The notes beneath the pieces were generated by a model. The model saw only the letters and a program-made list of their open reading frames with translations. It searched no databases and was not told the DNA's origin. From positions 1,054,001-1,118,000 of the forward strand of contig CAVQVR010000021.1 of NCBI GenBank assembly GCA_963717195.1: DNA of 64,000 nucleotides. The letters are read 5' to 3'. Origin of the DNA: JACDAE01 sp963717195. GTDB taxonomy: Bacteria; Chloroflexota; Ktedonobacteria; Ktedonobacterales; Ktedonobacteraceae. Shown one piece after another: positions 55,642 to 64,000 of the stretch (position 1 is the first letter of the stretch; each line of letters opens with the position of its first letter). The position numbers and the translations under genes were made by a program.

Positions 55642-56112
55642 TTGCCAAGACGTAAGAGAGCAGTGCGACGGCCAGATGTGCCGGACGCGAAGTATAAAAG
55701 TAGAAACGTGGCCCGCTTTACCAGTAAACTGATGCTTGGTGGAAAACGTAGTCTGGCCGAGCGTATTATCTATGATGCGTTTGATGCTATTGAAGCAAAA
55801 CAGAAAAGATCACCACTCGATGTCTTTGAGCAGGCGCTTAAGAATGCCACTCCTAGCATTGAAGTGAGACCACGCCGCGTCGGCGGCTCGACATACCAGG
55901 TGCCTATCGATGTGCGACGGGATCGTGGCAACGCGCTGGCAATGCGCTGGCTTATTCGTGCCTCTCGTTCCCGTAATGGTAGATCGATGGCGGAAAAACT
56001 GGCAAACGAGTTGATGGACGCAGCAGCGGGTCAGGGCGCAACTATTAAAAAACGTGAGGAGACCCATAAGATGGCGGAGTCCAACAAAGCCTTCGCTCAT
56101 TATCGCTGGTAA
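55642..56112 (+). CDS. rpsG: Ribosomal protein S7
   Basis: 156 aa, assembly initiator of the small-subunit head. PRRKRAVRRPDVPD start, FTSKLMLGGKRSLAERIIYDA, ALKNATPSIEVRPRRVGGSTYQVPIDVR and the C-terminal MAESNKAFAHYRW. TTG start at 55642 after AGGGGG. Confidence 0.96.
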   Translation: MPRRKRAVRRPDVPDAKYKSRNVARFTSKLMLGGKRSLAERIIYDAFDAIEAKQKRSPLDVFEQALKNATPSIEVRPRRVGGSTYQVPIDVRRDRGNALAMRWLIRASRSRNGRSMAEKLANELMDAAAGQGATIKKREETHKMAESNKAFAHYRW

Positions 56113-56121
56113 TAATACATC

Positions 56122-58197
56122 ATGCCAAGAGATTTTCCACTCGAAAAAACAAGAAATATTGGTATCATCGCTCATATTGACGCTGGTAAGACAACTACCA
56201 CGGAGCGTATTCTCTTCTACACCAAAAAAATTCACCGTATGGGTGAGGTGCACGAGGGCGCTGCGACGATGGACTGGATGCCGCAGGAACAAGAGCGCGG
56301 TATTACAATCACATCCGCAGCTACGACCTGTTTCTGGCAGGACCATCGCATCAATATTATCGATACCCCCGGCCACGTAGATTTTACCGCCGAGGTAGAA
56401 CGGTCATTACGTGTTCTTGATGGCGGCGTTGTCGTCTTCGATGCAGTTGCCGGTGTTGAACCCCAGTCTGAGACGGTCTGGCGTCAAGCAAATAAGTATA
56501 ATGTTCCTCGTATCTGTTTTGTGAATAAAATGGATCGTATTGGAGCCGACTTCTGGCGCACTATTGAGATGATCCGTGAGCGCCTGGGAGCTGTTCCTGT
56601 ACCTATTCAGATCCCCATTGGCCGCGAAAGTAACTTTAAGGGTTTTATCGATCTGATTGATCAGCAGGCAATCATTTTTACTGATGATCTGGGAACCACC
56701 TCGGAGCACACCGAAATTCCAACCGGTATGGAAGCAGAGTTTCGGCAGCACCGCGAGGCTCTTCTGGAGCGCGTTGCAGAGACCGATGAAGAATTAACCC
56801 TGAAATACCTTGAAGGCGAAGAAATCACCAAAGAGGAGTTGCTTACCGCTCTGCGCAAAGCCGCTATTGCCGGTACTCTGGTGCCAGCCCTTTGTGGCAG
56901 CTCGCTGAAAAATAAGGGCGTACAGGCTATGTTGGATGCAGTCATTGCCTACCTGCCCTCGCCTCTGGATATTCCTCCTCTCGTCGGAGTAGATCCCGAT
57001 ACTGAGGAAAGTGCTACGCGCGAAGTCAAAGATAATGCACCCTTCAGTGCATTGGTCTTTAAAATTGTCTCCGATCCTTTCGTTGGTCGCCTCTCATATA
57101 TCCGTGTCTATTCTGGCATGTTGACGAAGGGCGCTTCCACTGAGAATAGCACCAAGGGCAAGACGGAGCGCATCGGACGCCTGCTACGCATGCATGCCAA
57201 TCACCGTGAAGACATCGATGAGATTCGAGCGGGCGATATCTGCGCAGCAGTAGGTTTACGTAATACATTTACCGGTGATACGTTGTGCGATCCTCAAAAT
57301 CCTATCGTGCTGGAGTCTATCGTCTTCCCGGAGCCCGTGATCGAGATTGCAATTGAGCCAAGGACACGTGCTGATCAGGATAAGATGTCTATAGCTCTGG
57401 GTAAACTGGCAGAAGAGGATCCGACTTTCCGGTTGCACACCGACCTGGACAGTGGCCAGACAATCATCGGTGGTATGGGTGAGTTGCACCTGGAAGTGAT
57501 TGTGGATCGTATGTTCCGCGAGTTCAAAGTGGAGGCAAATGTGGGACGTCCGCAGGTTGCCTATCGCGAAACGATCACACGTCCGGCCCAGGCGCAAGGC
57601 AAGCATGTACGCCAGACGGGCGGCCATGGTCAGTATGGTGATGTCTGGTTAAAGGTAGAGCCAAACGAGCGCGGCAAGGGCTTTGAATTTGTCAATGCCA
57701 TTGTTGGCGGTGTTGTCCCAAGAGAATATATCAAACCTGTCGAAAACGGCGTCAGAGAGACGTTGGAAAACGGTATTATCGCTGGTTTCCAGATGATCGA
57801 TGTAAAAGCGACCATCTATGATGGATCCTACCATGAAGTTGACTCAAACGAAATGGCCTTTAAGACCGCTGGTTCGTTAGCGGTTCGTGAGGCTGCACGC
57901 AAAGCTGGTCCTATTCTGCTTGAACCTATCATGCTGGTGGAAGTAACCACCTCTGAAGAGTTTTACGGAGATGTAATCGGTGACATCAACCGACGCCGTG
58001 GAACAATTTTAGGCATGGAAAGCCGTGGGGCGATGCATGTGGTGCGGGGTCATGTTCCCCTTTCCGAGATGTTCGGCTACGTGAATGACCTCCGTTCGAT
58101 GACAAGTGGACGTGCGAGCTACTCTATGGAGTTTGCTCATTATGATCCTGTGCCGAAAAGTATTGCCGAAGAGATTGCTGCAAAAGCCAGTCGGTAG
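56122..58197 (+). CDS. fusA: Elongation factor G
   Basis: 691-aa translocation GTPase. G1 AHIDAGKTTT, switch I QEQERGITITSAATT, G3 DTPGHVDFT, G4 NKMDR; domain IV segment GGHGQYGDVWLKVEP (the family more often has RQTGGHGQYG, also present here) and the C-terminal domain V. Starts 9 bp after rpsG. Confidence 0.97.
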   Translation: MPRDFPLEKTRNIGIIAHIDAGKTTTTERILFYTKKIHRMGEVHEGAATMDWMPQEQERGITITSAATTCFWQDHRINIIDTPGHVDFTAEVERSLRVLDGGVVVFDAVAGVEPQSETVWRQANKYNVPRICFVNKMDRIGADFWRTIEMIRERLGAVPVPIQIPIGRESNFKGFIDLIDQQAIIFTDDLGTTSEHTEIPTGMEAEFRQHREALLERVAETDEELTLKYLEGEEITKEELLTALRKAAIAGTLVPALCGSSLKNKGVQAMLDAVIAYLPSPLDIPPLVGVDPDTEESATREVKDNAPFSALVFKIVSDPFVGRLSYIRVYSGMLTKGASTENSTKGKTERIGRLLRMHANHREDIDEIRAGDICAAVGLRNTFTGDTLCDPQNPIVLESIVFPEPVIEIAIEPRTRADQDKMSIALGKLAEEDPTFRLHTDLDSGQTIIGGMGELHLEVIVDRMFREFKVEANVGRPQVAYRETITRPAQAQGKHVRQTGGHGQYGDVWLKVEPNERGKGFEFVNAIVGGVVPREYIKPVENGVRETLENGIIAGFQMIDVKATIYDGSYHEVDSNEMAFKTAGSLAVREAARKAGPILLEPIMLVEVTTSEEFYGDVIGDINRRRGTILGMESRGAMHVVRGHVPLSEMFGYVNDLRSMTSGRASYSMEFAHYDPVPKSIAEEIAAKASR

Positions 58198-58236
58198 TAA
58201 ATCAGGCCAATTGGCAGCACAATTTGCTATGTTGGT

Positions 58237-58263
58237 GTAGGGGCTGTATAATAGTGCCCCTAC
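58237..58263. repeat. Inverted repeat of the dispersed GTAGGGGC family
   Basis: GTAGGGGC-TGTATAATAGT-GCCCCTAC between fusA and tuf. The loop contains TATAAT. Similar to 60074-60134 and 19140-19183. The rest of 58198-58472 shows no gene. Confidence 0.6.
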
Positions 58264-58472
58264 CCCTTGGAATGAGAATGCAGAAGCAGGAAGCCTGTTC
58301 ATGCTGGCTTCAATTAATCTTCCGCTATTATTCAAAAGTACATCTTTGTGCTTTAATATTGTTTTGCTCGGTGCCGAACTCAGGGAACAGGCCTCCCGAG
58401 CGTGTTTATCTATTCTATGCCATCCTGCTATGAGGCAGGATGAGGACGAAAGCAAAGAGGAAATACAGCAAA

Positions 58473-59677
<1,205 letters not shown>

Positions 59678-59686
59678 GAGGATCTA

Positions 59687-59721
59687 AGAGGCCAGAAGTT
59701 GGTGCACAACTTCTGGCCTCT
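59687..59721 (+). promoter_or_regulatory. 15-bp stem-loop between tuf and rpsJ
   Basis: AGAGGCCAGAAGTTG / CAACTTCTGGCCTCT with a 5-nt loop and no T-run. A processing or partial-attenuation site between the str and S10 gene groups is likely. Confidence 0.6.
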
Positions 59722-59745
59722 GCAAAATCCGTTTGGGAGAAAAAA

Positions 59746-60063
59746 ATGGCTACGGGAACGAAACAGCGCATCCGCATCCGCCTGAAGGCATACGATCATC
59801 GTATTCTTGATCAGTCGGCTATGCAGATTGTGGATACAGCGCAGCAGACTGGTGCCCGCGTCTCAGGGCCGGTACCACTGCCCACCGAGATCGACAAATA
59901 TACTGTGATGCGATCACCATTTATCGACAAGGATGCTCGCGAACAGTTCGAGATCCGCACACACAAGCGGTTAATTGATATCATCGAGCCTACAAACAAG
60001 ACCGTTGAGGCTCTCACACGTTTGAATCTGCCCGCAGGCGTGGATATTGAAATCAAACTGTAG
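59746..60063 (+). CDS. rpsJ: Ribosomal protein S10
   Basis: 105 aa; NusE in antitermination. IRIRLKAYDHRILDQSA, GPVPLPTEIDKYTVMRSPFIDKDAREQFEIRTHKRL. ATG at 59746 behind GGGAGA. Confidence 0.96.
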   Translation: MATGTKQRIRIRLKAYDHRILDQSAMQIVDTAQQTGARVSGPVPLPTEIDKYTVMRSPFIDKDAREQFEIRTHKRLIDIIEPTNKTVEALTRLNLPAGVDIEIKL

Positions 60064-60073
60064 GCACAACGGG

Positions 60074-60134
60074 TATAGGGGCGATATCAATAACCCATGT
60101 GCATGTAGGGGCCAGATTTATCGCGCCCGCCTAC
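60074..60134. repeat. Dispersed GTAGGGGC / TTTATCGCGCCC repeat inside the S10 operon
   Basis: ATAGGGGCGATATCAATAACCC then GTAGGGGCCAGATTTATCGC and GCCCGCCTAC, in the rpsJ-rplC gap. Related to copies at 18286 and 19140. Confidence 0.6.
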
Positions 60135-60153
60135 AGTGAGGAGAGGAAAAGAT

Positions 60154-60975
60154 ATGCTGAATGCATTATTGGGCAGGAAGGTCGGCATGACGCAGGTGTT
60201 TGGGCCAAACGGAACAGCCATTCCGGTGACCATAATAGAGGCTGGCCCCTGCATCGTGACACAGATCAAAACGGCTGCCCACGATGGCTATGAAGCCGTC
60301 CAGATTGGTTTTGAGCAGACCACAACGAAGCATGCAACGCGTCCCGAATTGGGACATCTCGGACATCGTCTGCCATTGCTCAAAGCTCAGCGAAAGCGTT
60401 TACAAACGCATCAGCAGGAGCAGCGAGGTAAGACGAAACCCGAAGGCGAGACAACCGAAGAGACGACTACAGAGACCACGGACAGACCAGATAAGCAAGT
60501 TCGTAAGTTGCTCAAGGTACAGGAAAATCGTCAACGTCGCCCAGGACCCGAAGTAGGACCATTTAAGGTACTGCGCGAAGTAGGATTGCAGCAAGGCACT
60601 ACAACCGAGAAAGTAGAACTAGGCGCTAGTTTTGATGTTGGCCTGTTCAGAGATGGCGAAGCTGTAGATATCGTCGGTACCTCCAAAGGTAAAGGCTTCC
60701 AGGGTGGAGTCAAGCGTCACGGCTTTAGTGGTGGTCCTAAGACCCATGGTCAGTCGGATCGTCACCGAGCTCCTGGCTCTATTGGTTCCGGTACAACGCC
60801 TGGTCGCGTTCTCAAGGGTACGCGTATGGCCGGTCATATGGGAAATGAGCGCGTGACGGCAAAGAAACTGCAAGTGATTCAAGCTGATCCTGAGCGTAAT
60901 CTGCTGGTGGTGAAGGGTTCAGTACCCGGTGCCAATGGTAGCTTGCTCACGATTAAGAAGCATGTGATGAGGTAA
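60154..60975 (+). CDS. rplC: Ribosomal protein L3, with a long internal insertion
   Basis: 273 aa, about 60 longer than usual. LLGRKVGMTQVFGPNG at the start and the peptidyl-transferase-proximal GTSKGKGFQGGVKRHGFSGG / PGRVLKGTRMAGHMGNERVT are canonical. Residues ~72-130 form a charged Lys/Glu/Thr/Gln-rich insert (EGETTEETTTETTDRPDK) not present in typical L3. ATG at 60154 behind GAGGAGAGG. Confidence 0.94.
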   Translation: MLNALLGRKVGMTQVFGPNGTAIPVTIIEAGPCIVTQIKTAAHDGYEAVQIGFEQTTTKHATRPELGHLGHRLPLLKAQRKRLQTHQQEQRGKTKPEGETTEETTTETTDRPDKQVRKLLKVQENRQRRPGPEVGPFKVLREVGLQQGTTTEKVELGASFDVGLFRDGEAVDIVGTSKGKGFQGGVKRHGFSGGPKTHGQSDRHRAPGSIGSGTTPGRVLKGTRMAGHMGNERVTAKKLQVIQADPERNLLVVKGSVPGANGSLLTIKKHVMR

Positions 60976-60980
60976 CCGAA

Positions 60981-61769
60981 ATGCCCTCGACTACAGTGTA
61001 TAACATGGCTGGAGAGGCCATAGATGAGCTCGAACTGAGCGAGCAGGTGTTCGGAGTCACTCCTAATGTGGCGGTTCTGCACCAGGTTGTCACCGCGCAA
61101 CTGGTGAATCGACGCCAGGGCAATGCTTCGACCAAGACTCGCAGTGAAGTATCGGGTGGCGGTAAGAAACCGTATAAGCAAAAAGGAACTGGCCGTGCTC
61201 GTCAAGGAAGTACGCGTGCACCTCAGTTTCGTCATGGTGGGACAGTATTTGGCCCTCGGCCTCATCCATACCATCACGATGTACCTAAGAAGATGCGCCG
61301 TCTGGCGATCCGCTCAGCATTATCTGACAAAGTTGCAAATGCCAGCCTGATTGTGGTGAATGATCTTACGTTAGAGGCACCACGCACGCGGGATATGTTA
61401 AGTATTCTGGATAAGCTGCCAACTGATGAAGGCAAGCGTGTCCTGATGATGTTGCCACAGCGCGACGAAAATGTTGTACTCTCGGCACGTAATATTCCTC
61501 TGGCAAAGGTGCAGCATGTTTCCTCGATTAATGTCGTGGAGCTATTGAAGCACGACTATGTGGTTATGCCCGTCCAGACCGTCCGTTGGATTGAGATGGT
61601 CTTCGGCGAAGGCATAAGTGCAGAGGAGGCCAGCCTGAAGATTGCTGAGACGACGCGTGAAGAGGAGGAAATCACCTCAACTGACGAGTCGGATAACGGC
61701 GAAGCAGAGACGACGAGCGAAGAAGAGGAAATCACCTCAACTGACGAGTCGGATAACGGCGAAGCATAG
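60981..61769 (+). CDS. rplD: Ribosomal protein L4, with a duplicated acidic tail
   Basis: 262 aa. Conserved TKTRSEVSGGGKKPYKQKGTGRARQGS, RHGGTVFGPRPH and PKKMRRLAIRSALSDK. The C-terminal 40 residues are two copies of a 20-residue acidic unit (ETT-EEEEITSTDESDNGEA). ATG at 60981, 6 bp after rplC. Confidence 0.95.
   Translation: MPSTTVYNMAGEAIDELELSEQVFGVTPNVAVLHQVVTAQLVNRRQGNASTKTRSEVSGGGKKPYKQKGTGRARQGSTRAPQFRHGGTVFGPRPHPYHHDVPKKMRRLAIRSALSDKVANASLIVVNDLTLEAPRTRDMLSILDKLPTDEGKRVLMMLPQRDENVVLSARNIPLAKVQHVSSINVVELLKHDYVVMPVQTVRWIEMVFGEGISAEEASLKIAETTREEEEITSTDESDNGEAETTSEEEEITSTDESDNGEA
61647..61766 (+). repeat. In-frame 60-bp tandem duplication in rplD
   Basis: Two 60-bp units (61647-61706 and 61707-61766) differ at only a few positions and stay in frame, giving two acidic 20-residue repeats just before the rplD stop. 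Confidence 0.9.
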
Positions 61770-61785
61770 GCGAGGAGGAAAGACT

Positions 61786-62085
61786 GTGGAGATCACAGAA
61801 ATACTGCGCCGGGGTATTATCACCGAGCGATCGGTGAAGCTGCAAGAGCAGCATAATCAATATACCTTTGAAGTGGCGTTAAAAGCCAATAAAATTGATG
61901 TGCGCCGTGCGGTCGAGACGCTTTTCAAAGTAAAGGTTGTTTCGGTAAATGTCATGCGCATGCCTGGCAAGGCAAAGATGATCCGCCGACGTGGAGCGGC
62001 TCCTCGACCAGTTGAGCCGCGTGAGTGGAAAAAGGCGATTGTCACCCTCGCTGAAGGACAGACAATCGACGCATTGAAGGCGTAA
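61786..62085 (+). CDS. rplW: Ribosomal protein L23
   Basis: 99 aa at the exit-tunnel mouth (trigger factor/SRP docking). EILRRGIITERSVKLQEQ, YTFEVALKANKIDVRRAVETLFKVKVVSVN, and a longer basic loop near RRRGAAPRPVEPREWKKA. The start is GTG 61786 behind GAGGAGGAAA; the frame upstream belongs to the rplD tail in another phase. Confidence 0.93.
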   Translation: MEITEILRRGIITERSVKLQEQHNQYTFEVALKANKIDVRRAVETLFKVKVVSVNVMRMPGKAKMIRRRGAAPRPVEPREWKKAIVTLAEGQTIDALKA

Positions 62086-62095
62086 GGATTGAGAG

Positions 62096-62935
62096 ATGCC
62101 AACTAGACAGTATCGACCAACGTCTCCTGGGCGTCGCGGCATGTCTGTTTCGACATTCGAGGAGATTACCAAGACAAGGCCAGAGAAATCTCTGACCGTG
62201 AAACTGAATAAGCATGCTGGTCGTAACAACCAGGGAAAGATTACGACCCGCCACCGTGGCGGTGGTGCCAAGCGTGCATATCGCTTGATTGATTTTAAGC
62301 GCAACAAACTGGGAGTTCCCGCCAGAGTTGCCGCCATTGAGTATGATCCAAACCGTTCGGCGCGTATCGCACTTCTGCATTATGTGGATGGTGAAAAGCG
62401 TTATATTCTTGCCCCTGTTGGCTTGAAGGTTGGTGATCAAGTACAGGCTGGTCCAGAGGCTGACATCAAGCCGGGCAATGCGCTTCCCCTGAAGAACATT
62501 CCCACAGGCACAACGATTCACAATGTAGAGATGCAGCGTGGTCGTGGTGGTCAACTGGTGCGTGGAGCCGGTGTCGGAGCCCAGTTGATGGCGAAAGAAG
62601 GAAATTATGCACTGCTGCGTCTTCCTTCTGGCGAGCAGAGGAACATCCATATCCTGTGTATGGCAACCATCGGCCAGGTTGGCAACGTTGATCATGAAAA
62701 TCAGAGCATCGGTAAAGCTGGACGTTCTCGGCATATGGGTCGCCGTCCAACGGTTCGAGGCTCGGTGATGAACCCGCGCGACCATCCACATGGTGGTGGT
62801 GAGGGGCGTGCGCCAATTGGTGGCCAGCCGCAGACGCCATGGGGCAAACCTGCGATGGGTTACAAGACGCGCAGAAACAAGAGAACGGATAAGTTCATTG
62901 TCCGACGGCGCAATGCTGGCAGGAGGAAGAAGTAA
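62096..62935 (+). CDS. rplB: Ribosomal protein L2
   Basis: 279 aa. RPTSPGRRGMSVSTFEEIT, GRNNQGKITTRHRGGGAKRAYRLIDF and the C-terminal peptidyl-transferase loop RGSVMNPRDHPHGGGEGRAPIG. The stop overlaps the rpsS ATG (TAATG). Confidence 0.97.
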   Translation: MPTRQYRPTSPGRRGMSVSTFEEITKTRPEKSLTVKLNKHAGRNNQGKITTRHRGGGAKRAYRLIDFKRNKLGVPARVAAIEYDPNRSARIALLHYVDGEKRYILAPVGLKVGDQVQAGPEADIKPGNALPLKNIPTGTTIHNVEMQRGRGGQLVRGAGVGAQLMAKEGNYALLRLPSGEQRNIHILCMATIGQVGNVDHENQSIGKAGRSRHMGRRPTVRGSVMNPRDHPHGGGEGRAPIGGQPQTPWGKPAMGYKTRRNKRTDKFIVRRRNAGRRKK

Positions 62936-63222
62936 TGTCGCGCTCAAGGAAAAAAGGGCCATACATTCATGAGTCGCTCAGAAAAAAAGTGCTGGGTATG
63001 AGGCGCAGTGGCGACCGTCGTCTGATCAAGACGTGGTCGCGTGCTTCCATGATCTTCCCTGAGATGGTCGGTATGACTATCGGCGTGCACAACGGGAAGA
63101 CGCATATACCTGTCTATATAACTGAGAACATGGTAGGCCATAAATTAGGTGAGTTCGCCCCTACACGACACTTCCGTGGACATGCGGGCGGTAAGAATGA
63201 GAAGACCACTGCAGTTCGCTAG
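62935..63222 (+). CDS. rpsS: Ribosomal protein S19
   Basis: 95 aa. SRSRKKGPYIHESLRKKV, IKTWSRASMIFPEMVGMTIGVHNGKTHIPVYI and HKLGEFAPTRHFRGH. Start overlaps rplB stop. Confidence 0.96.
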   Translation: MSRSRKKGPYIHESLRKKVLGMRRSGDRRLIKTWSRASMIFPEMVGMTIGVHNGKTHIPVYITENMVGHKLGEFAPTRHFRGHAGGKNEKTTAVR

Positions 63223-63238
63223 TGGTTTGAGGTATGAG

Positions 63239-63589
63239 ATGCAAGTCAGGGCTATTGCAAAAAATATTGGCATTCCGCCGCGCAAAATGCGTCTGGTCAC
63301 CAACGCGGTGAAAGGGCTTCGGGTAAATGAGGCTCTGGCTATTCTTCAATTCTTGCCCCAGGCAGGAGCCACTCCCGTGAGTAAGGTTGTGGCGTCGGCG
63401 GCGGCAAACGCGGAGAATAACTATAATCTCGATCCGGATGACCTGTATATTCTGAATATTGTGGCGGATGACTCGTTCCGGATCAAGCGTGTAAAACCGC
63501 GTTCTCATGGTCGTGCGGCCCGTATTTTGCGCCGTTTCTGTCATGTGACTGTGGTTGTCTCGGATGATCCTGGCGACGCCGGTCGTTAA
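63239..63589 (+). CDS. rplV: Ribosomal protein L22
   Basis: 116 aa. RAIAKNIGIPPRKMRLVTNAVKG, the tunnel beta-hairpin and VKPRSHGRAARILRRFCHVTVVV. ATG at 63239 with GAGG upstream; the longer upstream frame overlaps rpsS and is rejected. Confidence 0.94.
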   Translation: MQVRAIAKNIGIPPRKMRLVTNAVKGLRVNEALAILQFLPQAGATPVSKVVASAAANAENNYNLDPDDLYILNIVADDSFRIKRVKPRSHGRAARILRRFCHVTVVVSDDPGDAGR

Positions 63590-63613
63590 AGGCTACGAAA
63601 GAAGGAGGACACT

Positions 63614-64000
63614 TTGGGACATAAAGTGCATCCCACAGGGTTCAGGCTCGGCGTCGTTAAGGGCTGGCAGTCTCGCTGGTATGCCGAGCGTGATTACAAA
63701 GATGTGTTTGCGGAAGATTATGCTATCCGCCAGTTGATTAATAAAGAGCTTGCCAATGCTGCTGTATCGCGCATCGAGATTGAGCGTGCAGCTGCTAACC
63801 AGGTTCTCGTGAAAATTCATACCGCGAAGCCCGGTATTGTTATTGGTAAGAGCGGTGAAAAGGTAGAAGGGCTCAGGAGCCGGTTAGAAGCGAAGACCAA
63901 GAAGCGTGTCCGTATGGACATTATCGAGATTCGCCAGCCGGAACTGGATGCATATCTGGTGGCGCGTGGCATTGCGGAGCAGTTGGAGAAGCGTGTCTCT
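63614..64000 (+). CDS. rpsC: Ribosomal protein S3, partial at the window end
   Basis: TTG at 63614 behind GAAGGAGG. Reads MGHKVHPTGFRLGVVKGWQS and includes the KH-domain GKSGEKVEGLRSRLE; the C-terminal domain is beyond the window. Confidence 0.95.
   Translation, partial: MGHKVHPTGFRLGVVKGWQSRWYAERDYKDVFAEDYAIRQLINKELANAAVSRIEIERAAANQVLVKIHTAKPGIVIGKSGEKVEGLRSRLEAKTKKRVRMDIIEIRQPELDAYLVARGIAEQLEKRVS

Overview
The window looks like a chromosomal segment of a Chloroflexota bacterium, most likely a Ktedonobacteria-type soil lineage. That assignment is inferred from the style of the housekeeping proteins (an RpoC with a long coiled-coil insertion, an oversized ribosomal protein L3, Rho, ClpX, trigger factor, Lon), the mid-range GC content and the mix of gene families. 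No database search was possible.

Layout. 1-8.5 kb: sbcC (minus strand, cut by the window edge and frameshifted), a tRNA cluster (Glu, a degenerate tRNA-like copy, Val, Thr), rho, two small membrane or division proteins, a promoter-terminator pair enclosing a candidate ~200-nt RNA, a MITE-like element with an 8-bp target duplication, and an M20 peptidase. 8.6-20.3 kb (mostly minus strand): NYN-domain protein, CDP-alcohol phosphatidyltransferase, PHP phosphoesterase, ArsR regulator, a tRNA-Lys(CTT) gene split by a ~560-nt ORF-less group II intron, a free-standing PD-(D/E)XK homing-endonuclease-like gene immediately upstream of it, a two-component system, a Nudix hydrolase, TlyA and a ROK sugar kinase. 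20.5-31.2 kb (plus strand): a seven-gene cell-surface glycan cluster (GT2, GT4, nucleotide-sugar epimerase, LPG-synthase-type membrane protein, HlyD-like adaptor, TPR membrane protein, and a GT39-type transferase fused to carbohydrate-binding-like domains). 31.2-40.2 kb: queD-queE, a solitary 5S rRNA with its own promoter, a GNAT acetyltransferase, a DUF4870-like protein, the tig-clpX-lon proteostasis group, and tRNA-Gly and tRNA-Leu. 40.4-46.7 kb: ppk1, tRNA-Phe, a membrane protein, an Rrf2-receiver-cysK operon and a second candidate structured RNA. 46.8-64 kb: rpoB-rpoC, then the str and S10 operons (rpsL, rpsG, fusA, tuf, rpsJ, rplC, rplD, rplW, rplB, rpsS, rplV, partial rpsC).

The most unusual element is the interrupted tRNA-Lys. 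The domain V hairpin, a GTGCG 5' end and an EBS1 loop complementary to the anticodon loop all point to a group II intron. It carries no maturase of its own, and a PD-(D/E)XK endonuclease gene of the type known from tRNA group I introns lies 56 bp away. This combination deserves experimental follow-up.

Four conserved genes (sbcC, lon, cysK, rpoC) each carry one reading-frame lesion, and a fifth (the membrane protein at 24.0 kb) may. Because rpoC is essential, sequence or assembly error is the simplest explanation for most of these, but each is reported separately. A dispersed intergenic repeat family (core GTAGGGGC...TTTATAAGCCC) occurs at several places.
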